DNA of 64,000 nucleotides from Sodiomyces alkalinus F11 (Eukaryota; Ascomycota; Sordariomycetes; Glomerellales; Plectosphaerellaceae): contig NW_021167079.1 of NCBI RefSeq assembly GCF_003711515.1, positions 733,471 through 797,470 on the forward strand. Reading direction: 5' to 3'. The translations under genes and the position numbers were made by a program. Numbering within the stretch: position 1 is the first letter of the stretch; each line of letters starts with the position of its first letter. The notes below the pieces were generated by a model. That model was not told where the DNA came from. It saw nothing but the letters and a program-made list of their open reading frames with translations, and searched no databases. Positions 22,239 to 32,714 of the stretch are shown piece by piece.

Positions 22239-23363
22239 ATGACTTTTCCAACCGAGGGGAAGAGACCCAGCTCTCTGGATAACCAGAAAGATGCGGAATC
22301 AAGAGAAGGAGAAGCCCAAATTAAATTCTCTCCCGAAGAAGAAGCGGTACGTGGGAAACACTCAGCTTGATATAATTGCGCCCATTCCTCCAACAACGAC
22401 ATGATACGAACCATCTTCAACTGTTGTCAGCTCAGTCATCTCTCCTTCCTTTCTTTCTCTAAACGTCATGATCTCTACACTGACTATATTGACCTACTCA
22501 GACCCTCGTAGCCGAGTCCAACGCCAACAAAACCGAAGCCAACTCCCTCTTCGCCTCCGCCAAGTACGAACAGGCGATATCCAAATACGACGATGCCGTC
22601 GCCGTCTGCCCCAACTACCTCGACTACGAACTGGCCGTCCTCCGCTCCAACATCGCCGCCTGTCACCTGAAGCTCGCCCAGTGGAAAGACGCCATCTCGG
22701 CCGCCACCTCGGCCCTCGACGGCCTGGACCGTCTGGAGAAGGAAGAGGCCCTCCAAGCCGACGAGGCCGCGAAAGCCAAAGCCAAAGCCAAAGCGAAGGA
22801 AGAAGAGGAAGAGGTCGAAGAGGAGATCATCTCCGCCGGAGCCGGGAAAGCGGCCACCGCCCCTCCCGAGACGGAGGGAGATCCGGAAGAGGCGGCGAGA
22901 CAAAAACGCCGGGAGGACGTACTCCGGATCCGGGCCAAGGCTCTCCTGCGCAGGGCGAGGGCACGGAGCGAGGAAGGGGGGTGGGCGAACCTGGCTGGTG
23001 CCGAGGAGGACTACAAGCTGCTCGAGCAGATGCCGAATCTGACGCCTGCTGATGCGAAGCTCGTGAAGACGCAGCTGAGGACGCTGCCGCCCCGTACGAA
23101 GGCAGCCCAGGAGGCAGAGACGGCTGAGATGTGGGGCAAGCTCAAGGAGGTGAGTTGTCAAGTTGTAGAGAGCCCTCTTTGACGTTACCTCCCTCTGCTT
23201 CCTGACATCCGTGGCACTAATCATTCGTCTTTTCTGAAAAATCCTTTAGCTGGGGAATGGGATCCTGAAGCCTTTTGGACTGAGCACCAATAACTTTCAG
23301 ATGGTAAAGGACGAGAAGACGGGAGGTTATAGTATGAACTTTCAGGGGGGGGGGGGGGAGTAA
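22239..23363 (+). CDS. TTC1-like tetratricopeptide repeat protein
   Basis: Exons join 22239..22346, 22502..23149 and 23250..23363 (289 residues). Three TPR-type helices pairs are visible: [40 protein letters not shown] and a later set ([32 protein letters not shown]). A charged linker of Lys-Ala then Glu repeats sits between the second and third. The C-terminal signature [19 protein letters not shown] plus YSMNFQ is characteristic of the TTC1 family, thought to be HSP70/HSP90 or G-protein adaptors. The protein ends in a Gly run encoded by an uninterrupted G tract (about 23345-23358) directly before the stop, so the last residues depend on the G count. Confidence 0.82.
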
Positions 23364-23551
23364 GTGATTATACTTGCAACGATAATCCGCTATATCACGA
23401 GAAATAAGGCTAGGGGGATGGGACAGATGGATTCCTGGGTAGCAAATAGATACCATGCGTCATCTCAGGGGAAAGAAATGGTCATCTCTCGTTCCGCTCG
23501 CTTATACACCCACCTCACTCACAACACTGATAACCACGTAAAACAAACCGT

Positions 23552-26002
23552 CTACCCAATATTAAACTCCCCAGCAGCATCCATAACCGACTTCATCTTC
23601 ATCCTCATCCTCCTCTCCCTCTCTCTAGCCTCCTCATCATCATCATCCTCCGCATCAAACCTATCACCACCACCACCGCCGCCGCCGCCGCCACCCTCCC
23701 CATCCCCATGCTTCCGCTTCTTCCTCGCCGCCTCCTTCAACGCCGCCTTCTTCCCCTCCTTGGCACCACCCCTACCCACCCCGGTCGGGGCCTCGCGCAG
23801 GGCATAACTCTTCGCCAAGTGGCCGAGATGCAGCTCCTGCATGTCAAAGAACTTCCTCTCTTCCTTGACATGCGTCGCGTACGCCCGCACGTGGGACCGG
23901 AACGCCTTCCTCGCGGCCTCGAGCAGGCTCTTCCCGCCGGGCGAGAGGAGCCTCTGCTCCAGGTGCAGCTGCAGCGCCTCGGCCCGCTGCGAGAAGGACC
24001 GGCTGTCCTCGGCGATCGGTTTCGCGTCCGTGTGGGCGACGGGGAAGGGCATGTGCAGCGAGAGGCCCTTGTGCAGGACGCCTTCGTACGATTCCGCCTT
24101 GTGTGACGCGCCCGCTCTGGAGGCGAGGTGCTCGACGTAGCCTTCTTCGCAGCCCGGTTGGAGGAAGAGGACGGCTTTGCCCGGTCGGCCGGCTCGTGCG
24201 GTACGACCTATCCGGTGGAGGTGGTCGTCGGAGCTGAAGGCAGGGTCGTATTCGATGACGAGCTCGACGGAGGGGACGTCGAGACCTCGGGACGATATAT
24301 CCGTTGTGATCAGGATGCAAGAGTCGCTGCATTGGGAATAGGCGCCGAGGGTGGCGGTGCGGACGGGTTGCGGGAGGGATCCGTGTAGTCTGTGGAGCAG
24401 GACGTTGGGATTGGCGGACGAGGAGACGTAGGCGGCCGGGGCGACGGTGTTGGCAGTGAGAGATGGGGGAGAGGTCGAGGAGGAGGAGGAGGAAGAGGAG
24501 GAGGAAGAAGGTTTGGATGTAGAATGCTGGCCCTCTTCGGCATTGGATGATGCAGGTTGCTTGAGAAGATCGAAATGAAAATCAACCGCATCGGCACACG
24601 ACATGAAGACGATGGCTTTCATGACAGAACCGCGCCGGAGGAATGTTGCTTTCAAGAGCGATATCAACGTCACCAGGCGCAGCTTGGCCGGAACAATGTA
24701 GAACGACTGCTTCAGCTGCGCGGGCGCGGAGAAGACGACCTGCTGATCACCCTCGCCGCCCTCGCCCTTCGCCTCGTCTTCTTCCGACGTCGAGATGTGC
24801 ACGGCGTCCTTGAGACTGATCTCCCCCAGCTTCTGCACGTCCATCTTCATCGTCGCCGAGCAGAGCACCGTGACGCGGCGCTTCGGCAAGCCCTCGAGGG
24901 AGACGCCGTTCTTCGTTTTGCCATCGAGCGGCTTCTCGCGAATCTTGGCGACAATCTCCCGCAGGTCGTCCTCGAACCCCATCTCCATGAGCCTGTCGCC
25001 TTCGTCCAGGACCAACCACCGCACCGTCCCGACGTCCAGGGCCTTGGTGTGCTGCAGGTGATCGGTCAGACGGCCCGGCGTGGCGATGAGGATGTTGACG
25101 CCCTTGCGTATCCGGCTCTTCTCCGAGTGCTTGCTCTCGCCGCCGATGACCGTGGTGCTCACGAGCCAGGGGGGCAACACCTTGGCCAGCACCACGTCGA
25201 TCTGGCGACAGAGCTCGCGCGTGGGCGCCATGATGATGGCGAAGAGTCCCGAGTCACGGCGCAGCTGGCCCTCCACGGAAAGTATGCGTTGCAGGATGGG
25301 CAGCAGGTATGCCAACGTCTTGCCGGAGCCCGTCTGCGCTTGTAGGAAGGCGTCGCTGTCGTCGGTGATGAGTTGCGGGATGGCCTTGGCCTGGATGGCC
25401 GTCGGTGCTTTGAGCTGGACCTTGCCCGACAGCTTCTGGGCTAGACGCCGCGAGATGCCGAGAGCATGGAAACTCGCCGCCCCTTCGGAGAGGGGGGCAT
25501 TGGACGGTTCGGCTGGCTCCTCCTCTTCGGTTTTGGGTTGATCGTCGAAGACGGTGCGCGCCGTAGGATTGGAAGTAAAGAGCCTTGAAGTGACGTGACC
25601 AGAGGCATTAGGGGGGCGAGGGTGGTGAGACGGTTGGTGAGGGTGAGGGTGAGGTTGTGACAGAGAGGCGCCTTCGCGTTTCCCGATGACGATGCTACCC
25701 GGAGGCAGCTTGCCAGTTTGGTAGGCCGAGGGCTTGGGAGGCTCAGCACGGAGTCTCTTTGCCGGCCTCTCCTGGATGTCCGACTGACCCTCGATGTTCT
25801 GCCCACCGGAACGCGGTGTATACGATGCCGACTTTGTGTCGAGGGACGGCGAAGATGTGGACGAGTTGGATTCGCTGCCTCTGTTGGCGTTGCGCTGCGC
25901 CTTCAGTCGATCCCGCCATTTCCCGCCCTGAATCTTCTTCACCTGGGGCTTAAGTGGAACATCCCCAAGGGAGAAATTCAGGATCATACCGTCGTCCGCC
26001 AT
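23552..26002 (-). CDS. DBP7: ATP-dependent RNA helicase DBP7 (DDX31-like)
   Basis: DEAD-box helicase needed for early 60S ribosomal subunit assembly in the nucleolus. Single exon, 816 residues. Motifs in order: Q motif APTAIQAKAIPQL, motif I AQTGSGKTLAYLLPIL, Ia APTRELCRQ, Ib TPGRLTDHL, motif II DEGD (the Dbp7 variant of DEAD), motif III SAT, motif V TDISSRGLDVP and motif VI HRIGRTARAG. The N-terminus (MILNFSLGDVPLKPQ) is typical of Dbp7. Low-complexity insertions are a poly-Ser stretch (about 24480-24510) and a poly-Gly run near the C-terminus (about 23660-23690), followed by an acidic DDDDEE patch. It converges on the TPR gene with about 190 bases between the stops. Confidence 0.95.
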   Translation of the reverse strand: MADDGMILNFSLGDVPLKPQVKKIQGGKWRDRLKAQRNANRGSESNSSTSSPSLDTKSASYTPRSGGQNIEGQSDIQERPAKRLRAEPPKPSAYQTGKLPPGSIVIGKREGASLSQPHPHPHQPSHHPRPPNASGHVTSRLFTSNPTARTVFDDQPKTEEEEPAEPSNAPLSEGAASFHALGISRRLAQKLSGKVQLKAPTAIQAKAIPQLITDDSDAFLQAQTGSGKTLAYLLPILQRILSVEGQLRRDSGLFAIIMAPTRELCRQIDVVLAKVLPPWLVSTTVIGGESKHSEKSRIRKGVNILIATPGRLTDHLQHTKALDVGTVRWLVLDEGDRLMEMGFEDDLREIVAKIREKPLDGKTKNGVSLEGLPKRRVTVLCSATMKMDVQKLGEISLKDAVHISTSEEDEAKGEGGEGDQQVVFSAPAQLKQSFYIVPAKLRLVTLISLLKATFLRRGSVMKAIVFMSCADAVDFHFDLLKQPASSNAEEGQHSTSKPSSSSSSSSSSSTSPPSLTANTVAPAAYVSSSANPNVLLHRLHGSLPQPVRTATLGAYSQCSDSCILITTDISSRGLDVPSVELVIEYDPAFSSDDHLHRIGRTARAGRPGKAVLFLQPGCEEGYVEHLASRAGASHKAESYEGVLHKGLSLHMPFPVAHTDAKPIAEDSRSFSQRAEALQLHLEQRLLSPGGKSLLEAARKAFRSHVRAYATHVKEERKFFDMQELHLGHLAKSYALREAPTGVGRGGAKEGKKAALKEAARKKRKHGDGEGGGGGGGGGGDRFDAEDDDDEEARERERRMRMKMKSVMDAAGEFNIG

Positions 26003-26442
26003 TGTGAGGAGAGGGGTGTCGTGGAAGAGACGTCGTGTGCTGGTCTTCAGCAGGTGATGGGTTCAACTTTGCCCTATGGAAGAAAAAAAAAAAAAGGCTC
26101 GAGGCCGTGGGTTATCTTATCGCGATAACACAAGATTCTTATCTACACAGTGTTTTACAGTGTATGCACTGCACGGCCAAACTCTCCAATCCCGGTACAC
26201 CGAGCACACACCGTACAAAGATCTACGGATCCGACAGACTTGTGATAAAATGGCCGGATTTCATGGTTGAAAAGTTGTGAATATTGGCAAAAAGACATGG
26301 ATGATTCTCACTAAGATAATGCCCTTTCTTGAGGTATCTTTTCATGCATGCCCTTCTGTTTGTTTACAGAAATACATCTCAGTCAACACCGGCTGTATAG
26401 TCCCATGTAAATGTGATCAACAGTTCAACACCACATACCTCC
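26003..26442. other. Intergenic region between DBP7 start and ERG8 stop
   Basis: About 440 bases. Holds the DBP7 leader with an A13 run (about 26083-26095) and otherwise nothing recognisable. Confidence 0.5.
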
Positions 26443-27916
26443 TCATGGTAGCCACCCGGCATAAACGCTCAAATCTTCTGCCCTCACACCTTCCACCTCA
26501 CCCTTGACGGCAAGAAGCTTTACCCTAGCGTCCTTCTTCCGACTCCAATCCTCCAGAAACGCCTCCACCCGTCTCTCCGTCTCCTCGTCATCCCTCATAA
26601 GCAAAGCCAGGGCATCAAACCCGCCCGCCCCGGGAACAACACCTCCAAAAACACCATCCACCTCCCCCAAGGCGTCCAGCAATTCAGTCTGGCTCTCCGG
26701 CTCGATAGGGACCCCACTCGCCGTCCCCATCTCCCTCACAAGCTCCCGCACCGCAGCCAAAGCCCCCGGAATCTCCCCCGTGTCCCCCCTCCCCAACACG
26801 TCCGCCAAAGCCTCATTCCTCTCTTGCAGCGCATCCCACAGCTTCTTGCTCCCCTCCCCTTCCGCCGCCCGCCACGCAAGGACCTTCTTCACCATCCCCA
26901 CCGTCTGGCTCCCGCAATCCACATCGCACATGCGCAGCACCACCCCCTTCGGCATCACCGCCCCCTCCTTCCTCACCTCCGTATCCCACCCCTTATGGCC
27001 ATCCACCCGCCGCGCCAGCGCAGCCGCAAACCCCGCAGACCCGGGCGCAGGGAGGTCGGAGAGCAGCGAGGGGGAAAACCGGCGGTAGCGACACGACCCG
27101 AACACGGCGGCCGCGACGTCGAACCCGGACCCTACCTTGCCCTGCGCGGCGCAGTGGGCCGACTGCGCGAGGTTGTGGAGCGTCTGCTCCCCCGCCGCGC
27201 TGGCCGGGTCGAAGAGCAAAGTCGGGAGGTAGTGCGAGAGGAGGGCGGCGGTGAGCGAGGTGACGAGGGCGGCGGAGGAGCCGAGGCCCGTCTTGTGGGC
27301 TTCGGAGAGGGTGTGCGGGTAGCGGGCGAAACGGCCTTTCGGGGCGGCGGGTTCGTCGGATGTAGAGCGGGTGGCGGTGGACGGGAGGGAGTAGTAATCG
27401 TTGTCGGCGAGGATGGTGAGCTGAGTCGAGGCCAGGCTGTGGGTTTGGTCGTCGCGGCTCACGTGGTGGATGTAGGTGAGCGCGTATGTGAGGGTTGTCT
27501 CGACGAAGGGGTTGCGTGAAATCTTGGAGCCACTGGTGAGAGTTTGTGAGTACGGGTCAAGAATACCGAGAGCATGTGAAGTGAAATCAATGACAGCAAC
27601 GGTATACGTACACGTGCAGCTGTGTCACGGTTATGCCGCCCTCCTGCTCGGCCAAGTGAAAGCCATACCGCCACGTCGCGTCGATGAACTGCGGGCTCTG
27701 CACCACAATCTCAGCCAGGTGGACGCCCGGTTCCGTGGTGATGGGAGCCGCGATAACGCTGATGCGCGCACTCAGCCCGAAAACGAGTCCAGTGTACCCG
27801 CGGTCCAGCACCAGGTAACCTCCTGCGAGGAGTACTTTTCCGGGTGCAGACACGGCCGTTGTCGGCTGCACAGGGGGAGGTGATGACCCAACAGGCGGAT
27901 CCGTGGAGAGGACCAT
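26443..27916 (-). CDS. ERG8: Phosphomevalonate kinase
   Basis: Converts 5-phosphomevalonate to 5-diphosphomevalonate in the mevalonate route to sterols and isoprenoids. Exons on the minus strand: 27612..27916 and 26443..27532 (464 residues). The GHMP-kinase N-terminus is SAPGKVLLAGGYLVLD, and the ATP-binding Gly/Ser loop is HKTGLGSSAALVTSL. The C-terminal motif appears as VVPGAGGFDALALLM. The intron (79 nt, GTACGT..CAG) joins VTQLHV to GSKISRNPFVET. All key loops are intact and the length is normal for ascomycete enzymes. It is upstream-adjacent to the tRNA-Phe gene. Confidence 0.93.
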
Positions 27917-28205
27917 GGCGAAGAGAAAAGAGAGGGCCCTGGTGTTGGGTGTCGACTAGTGAAGAATCGTAAGTTGGACCTTGGAAGAAGCAGCAACGGA
28001 TGTGGCCACGATAAACAAACCGTCATGAATATCAGGGGAGATTGTTGGAGGGCATCGCGGGGGTAATTAAAGACACAGTGAGACAGGACAGTGTGTAACA
28101 AAAGGTTGCTGACTAATTTCTACTTCCCATTATTCACCGACGACGCCTCGCGACCCACGTGCGAAGCGGGCAAAATTTCAAAAGGCCACAAAAAAGAACC
28201 AAAAG
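27917..28205. promoter_or_regulatory. Upstream region of ERG8
   Basis: About 290 bases between the ERG8 start and the tRNA gene terminator. It contains a short A-rich tract next to the tRNA and no recognised gene. Confidence 0.45.
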
Positions 28206-28212
28206 AAAAAAA
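28206..28212 (-). terminator. RNA polymerase III terminator of tRNA-Phe
   Basis: Seven consecutive T residues on the minus strand four bases after the tRNA 3' end, with further T runs just beyond. Confidence 0.8.
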
Positions 28213-28216
28213 GAAC

Positions 28217-28320
28217 TGCGGTTTGTGTGGATCGAACACACGACCTTAGCATATTCTGATTCCAGTGGAGAACCTCTGCGAATCTTCAGTGCTACGCTCT
28301 CCCAACTGAGCTAAACCCGC
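28217..28320 (-). tRNA. tRNA-Phe (anticodon GAA) with a 31-nt intron
   Basis: Reads 5' to 3' on the minus strand as acceptor GCGGGTT, D-arm GCTC AGTTGGGA GAGC, anticodon stem TAGCA with loop CTGAAG+A and stem TGCTA, variable AGGTC, T-arm GTGTG TTCGATC CACAC, acceptor AAACCGC and discriminator A. The intron is 28253-28283, placed after position 37 as in other nuclear tRNA introns; the mature tRNA has 73 nt before CCA. One mismatch (G5 with A68) is present in the acceptor stem. The internal A box and B box (GTTCGATCC) are intact. Confidence 0.95.
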
Positions 28321-29159
28321 TGGTTGTTGTATGTCCGCTCACTGCGAGCACTCATCATGGTAGGCGCTGTGAGAGACAGCAAGTGAATCGCATAGTTCAT
28401 CAACTCAAGATAGGAAACGTTCAGATTCTTCAACTCGAGATGGGAAAGGTTCAAGTTCAACAAAGTGTATGACGAGTCTCATCGGTATATTACCAAGCAA
28501 ATAGGATCAAACATCAGCCTTGTCATGTCTAGGTGAAATCCGAATAGCGTCTCCCCTGGTCCCGCGTAACTATTTCCTTTCCTTGAACTGATTGATCCTC
28601 TGTATGCTTCGCGCCCTACTTCCGAGGCCCCTCGCCAATGCGTAGTGGGGATGTGTCTATCAGATTCCTTTTTCAATCCCCAGCAATATCATTCTTCGAA
28701 ATACCCGGCCACCCCAAAACCATGTCTTTTGTTTGTCTTTTAGTGCCAAAACGCCGAACCAATACCACCAGTGCGGTAAACAGAGCCCGCAATATGTAAC
28801 ACAAGGAAAAAAGGAAAAAAGGAAAAAAGGAAAAAAGGAAAACAGAAAAGGAGAAGCAAAATACGTCTGACAGACGCCTTCGCTGCGCTCTGTGCAAAAT
28901 AGAAAAAAAGTATAATGGAAAAGAAAAACCAAACATGCCACTCATCGTGCCAAGAAAAGACACCCCGAAATCTTTGCCTCCCTTTTATGCGGTCCGCTGA
29001 AACACTCTACTCATGGGGTATCAAATATGGCAGACGAGGGCCAAAACAAAGGAAATGCGGTCGAAAAAACAAATCTGGTAGAGCTTTGCTGGTGACCCAG
29101 CAGTGCCAGCTCAAGAAAAGTCAACTGAGGAGGCCGGCCGAGGTACGTATAGCCGCCAT
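28321..29159. other. Intergenic region with a GGAAAAAA tandem repeat
   Basis: About 840 bases without a recognised gene. It carries a near-duplicate pair CAACTCAAGATAGGAAACGTTC / CAACTCGAGATGGGAAAGGTTC-type segments (about 28400-28455) and five GGAAAAAA-type units (about 28804-28840). The right end is the 3' UTR of the PPR gene. Confidence 0.5.
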
Positions 29160-32100
29160 TCAAGCCATGGCAATGACATCGTCTCCGCCGCCGCCGCCCC
29201 CCAGGAGCTCGAGCACCTTGTTAACCACGGCGCTGGGGTAGCCCCGGGAGAGCATCTCGCCCACGATGGCCTTGGCTTTCTCACGCTCCCCCGTAGCAAG
29301 GAAGGCCCGCGTCATGGCCTCGTACGTACTAGGCTCGCGCTTGTGCATGCCGACGGCATTGTAGATCGCATAGGCCCGGTCAATGTTCTTCTCCGCCGCC
29401 CAGCCGTGAATCAGCGTGTTGGCGATGTACGGAGTCAGCTCGATACCGCGACGGCGCATCAGGCCCAGCACCGGCTCCGTTTCCGCCACACGGTGGTTCG
29501 CGACCATGGCCTCGAACAGCGCCTGAAATAGGCTGGAATGCGCCGGAACCGCGTGGTCCCGCATGACAGAGTCGAACACCTTCCGGGCGCCCTCCAAGTC
29601 GTGGAGCACGCAGCCCTTCGCGTGGATCAGCGACGCGTAATGCACCGGCTCGGGTTTCTGTCCCGAGGCCCGAATCTCCTCCAGTACCGACTCGGCCGCC
29701 GCGAGGTCGACCGGTTCCAGGGTGGCGTGCGTGTCGACGAGAAGCTTGTAGGTGTGGGCCGTCGGCGAAATGCCGCGCGCCTTCATGCGGCCGTAGTAGT
29801 CCAAGACTTTGCTCTTGTCGCGCTTGGTGGTCAGGAAGAACTGCATCATACTGTTGTAGGGGGCCGGCCGCGCCTTGTAGTTGGGCATCGCCTCCATCTC
29901 GTCGAAGAGCTGCTCCGCGAACTTCTCATCGCTGACACGGCAGAGCGCGTTGACGATGGTCCCGTACGTGACCGACGTGGGCTTGATGTCCAGAGCCCGC
30001 ATTTCGGCAAAGTAGAACAGGCAGTCGTCGATGCGGCGAGCCTTGCCGAGCTTGCCAATCAGCGCGTTGTACAGGAACGAGCTGGGCTCGACTCCTTCAG
30101 CCTTGGCGCGGTGGAAGATCTTGACCGCCTCGGTCGCTTCGTCGAAGGTCTTCGTGGACTCCTTTAGGGTGGTGATGTACAGACCGAAAGTGTTGGCCGA
30201 AGGGGCCGAGCCCATGGCGAAAAGTTCCTGGTGGAACTGCTCGGCCATATGGCGGTCGCCCGTGGTCAGGCAGGCCCCGACCATGGCGTCGAGGATCGAG
30301 GACCAGCCGTAACAGACGATGGCATACTGAGGCAGTAGGGGCACATCAGTGCGAGCCATGGCCAGAATCTCATGGCACAGATCCATCTTGTTCTCACGGG
30401 CTGCCGCTGAGATGAGCTTGGCGTAGGTGATGTACCGGGGATGACGGCCAGTGCGGCGCATGTTCCGGAACCGTGTCAGGGCCTCGTTGAGACGAGGACC
30501 CTTACGGCCATGGCTGCCCTCGAGTTCGTCCGAAATCATAGACGAACCCTTGAAATCGGTGGTGTGCGCGTACGGGTCGAACGTGTCCTCAAAGCTAGAG
30601 ACAGTGGCAGACGGCGTGAACGGGGAGTTGGCAAACGAGGCCTGGGGCACGCTGGACACCTGCGAGGCCATTTCGCGCGGATCGGTAATGCCCCGGGAGA
30701 CCATGTATCGGTTGATGAACTCGATGCCTTCCTCGATCCAGTCACCGCTGTCCGGGCTCGCGGCGCGGATGCGCTGGAACATGGCCTCGGACTGCGCCAA
30801 GCCCTCGGCGACCTGCCCGGAGCCGATCATGGCGACGGCAAACATGGCGGTGGGCTCGATGAAAGCGGGCGTAACCTGCATATCGGGACTAGCGAGAACG
30901 TGCCAGTACCTCGCAGCCGAGGCCACATCGCCCTCCCGGACACTCAGGGCCACCAAAGCCATGGCAGAGGTGGCAACCTGAGAAGCGTCGGTAGGGACGT
31001 TGGCAAAGGCAGCGATGGCCGTGAGCTTATCGCCATGGTCGGCGGCACCAGTGGCGACGGTGTTCATGGCGGTTACCCGGGCGTCGCTGGCCGCCTCGAT
31101 GATCTGGGCCCACTGCAGGGCGTCTTGGAAGATGCCTCGGTCGACGAAAGCCTTGACGAAGCCGGCGCTGATGAGGGCATCCTTGATGTCGGCGGCACGA
31201 GCGCCGTACTCATTGACGATCTTCTCGTAAAACTTCATGGCACCCTCCACCTTGTCACAGATGACATAGGCGCCGATGACAGCTGCGTAGACTTCCGAGT
31301 CCAGGCGGTCCATGATGGACTCCTCGCCGCTGTCATGAGTAATGGCGAGGGAGCGGTACTCGTCGTAGCACTCCACAGCGCTGATCAGATCACCGCAGGC
31401 GGCGAATGACGTGATCATGGCGGGGAAGATGGCGGCGTAGGGGGTCACCCGGTTGAGCTCCATGTGCTCGTAGAGGCGTAGCATGTCGGAGGGACGGCCA
31501 GCGCGGGCGCAGGCCGTGATCAGCTGGGTGTACGACTCGGCCGTGTAGGCGGCGCGATACGAGGACACCGAGTTCTCGAAGATCTTCATGGCCCAGGCGA
31601 GGGGATCGTCCTCGGAGAGGATGGCATAGTCATACTCGTGCGAGGCGAGCATGAACTTGCCAGGTTCGTCCATGCCGCCGAATCGGACCCGCTTGGCCTC
31701 AAGATCCCTCTTCAAGGCGGCAACCTCGAGAGAGCGCGAAGCGAGCAAGCCGACGAGGATATTGTACGTATCGCTGTCGGGGGCGGTCTTCTGGCGGAGC
31801 ATGTGGGTGTATACATCGCGAATATTGGTGACGATCTCGTTTCTGTCGGCGCAAAGCTGGATCCGAGCCATGAGCAGCGCGTTGTATGCGCCGGCAGCAG
31901 GCCGGACGCCAGCCACCAACATGGCCTCGAACACAGCCGGAATCTCCGCCCAGCGGCCATTCTCGGCAAGCTTGAGGAGATGATCGGCGTAGGCCTGCGA
32001 CTGCCGGGCGAGAGTAGGCGGGGTGACGGATCGGGCTACGTTGGCGGGGCTACGAGATCGTTCAGCTTCGGGCGTCAGCGTCCGAGAGAGAACAACGGGA

Positions 32101-32714
32101 TCAATGGGTGTGCCAGAGCGAAGGGACTCTTCGAGGGCCTCTTCCAAGGCCTGCTGAAAGTTCCTCGCCTCGAGCTCCTTTTCAAGAGCGGCGTCGATGT
32201 GGGCCAGGGCAGCCTGGGCATCCGTCGGAACAGCCGAAGGGGTCGGCGACGCCCTTCCATCCTGGGTGACTGCCTTGTTCTCTGTCGGAAGCTCATGGTG
32301 CCCGCCAAGATCGCTGGTGAGGACAGAAGCGGGAGTCGGCTTCCACTCGATCTGGCGCTGGAACTCGAACTGGGTCCATTCCTTCTCTACGTCTTCGCCA
32401 GCAGCCTGCTTCTTCTGCAGGTGCTCGAAGTAGGCATCTAGCCCTCCATGTTTGGCAAGATTCCTCTCGCTGCGAAGATCAAGCGAGAGGTTGGTGGCGG
32501 TCTTGTCGGTGCTGAAGGCAGACTGGAACTGTTGGAGAGACTGGAAGCGGCCGAAGCGGGTGGAGTGGCGACGGGCAAATGAAGGTCGGTTCTGGGCGTT
32601 GAGGTTATGCGGGTGGGTGACAGCGACGAGAGACTGGGCGTAACCGTGGCCTAGAGACTTTGCAATTCCTTGTCGGAAGAGTGCCTGGTGAAGGTTGGAG
32701 AAGATGGTGGGCAT
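29160..32714 (-). CDS. Large mitochondrial pentatricopeptide repeat (PPR) protein, CYA-5/Pet309 candidate
   Basis: Single exon, 1184 residues. The N-terminus (MPTIFSNLHQALFRQGIAKS, then basic and Ser-rich, no acid) looks like a mitochondrial presequence. From about residue 230 onward the protein is built of 35-residue PPR units, seen as repeated xYNxLI/xYxxLI cores: GAYNALLMARIQL, DTYNILVGLL, ESYTQLITACARAG, SVYAAVIGAYV, ITYAKLISAA, FLYNALIGKLGKA, VTYGTIVNALCRV, APYNSMMQFFL and HTYKLLVDTH. PPR arrays bind specific organellar RNAs. A very large fungal PPR protein of this type may be the Neurospora CYA-5 / yeast Pet309 COX1 translation factor, but I could not confirm that orthology; it could be another mitochondrial RNA factor. 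Confidence 0.8.
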   Translation of the reverse strand: MPTIFSNLHQALFRQGIAKSLGHGYAQSLVAVTHPHNLNAQNRPSFARRHSTRFGRFQSLQQFQSAFSTDKTATNLSLDLRSERNLAKHGGLDAYFEHLQKKQAAGEDVEKEWTQFEFQRQIEWKPTPASVLTSDLGGHHELPTENKAVTQDGRASPTPSAVPTDAQAALAHIDAALEKELEARNFQQALEEALEESLRSGTPIDPVVLSRTLTPEAERSRSPANVARSVTPPTLARQSQAYADHLLKLAENGRWAEIPAVFEAMLVAGVRPAAGAYNALLMARIQLCADRNEIVTNIRDVYTHMLRQKTAPDSDTYNILVGLLASRSLEVAALKRDLEAKRVRFGGMDEPGKFMLASHEYDYAILSEDDPLAWAMKIFENSVSSYRAAYTAESYTQLITACARAGRPSDMLRLYEHMELNRVTPYAAIFPAMITSFAACGDLISAVECYDEYRSLAITHDSGEESIMDRLDSEVYAAVIGAYVICDKVEGAMKFYEKIVNEYGARAADIKDALISAGFVKAFVDRGIFQDALQWAQIIEAASDARVTAMNTVATGAADHGDKLTAIAAFANVPTDASQVATSAMALVALSVREGDVASAARYWHVLASPDMQVTPAFIEPTAMFAVAMIGSGQVAEGLAQSEAMFQRIRAASPDSGDWIEEGIEFINRYMVSRGITDPREMASQVSSVPQASFANSPFTPSATVSSFEDTFDPYAHTTDFKGSSMISDELEGSHGRKGPRLNEALTRFRNMRRTGRHPRYITYAKLISAAARENKMDLCHEILAMARTDVPLLPQYAIVCYGWSSILDAMVGACLTTGDRHMAEQFHQELFAMGSAPSANTFGLYITTLKESTKTFDEATEAVKIFHRAKAEGVEPSSFLYNALIGKLGKARRIDDCLFYFAEMRALDIKPTSVTYGTIVNALCRVSDEKFAEQLFDEMEAMPNYKARPAPYNSMMQFFLTTKRDKSKVLDYYGRMKARGISPTAHTYKLLVDTHATLEPVDLAAAESVLEEIRASGQKPEPVHYASLIHAKGCVLHDLEGARKVFDSVMRDHAVPAHSSLFQALFEAMVANHRVAETEPVLGLMRRRGIELTPYIANTLIHGWAAEKNIDRAYAIYNAVGMHKREPSTYEAMTRAFLATGEREKAKAIVGEMLSRGYPSAVVNKVLELLGGGGGGDDVIAMA

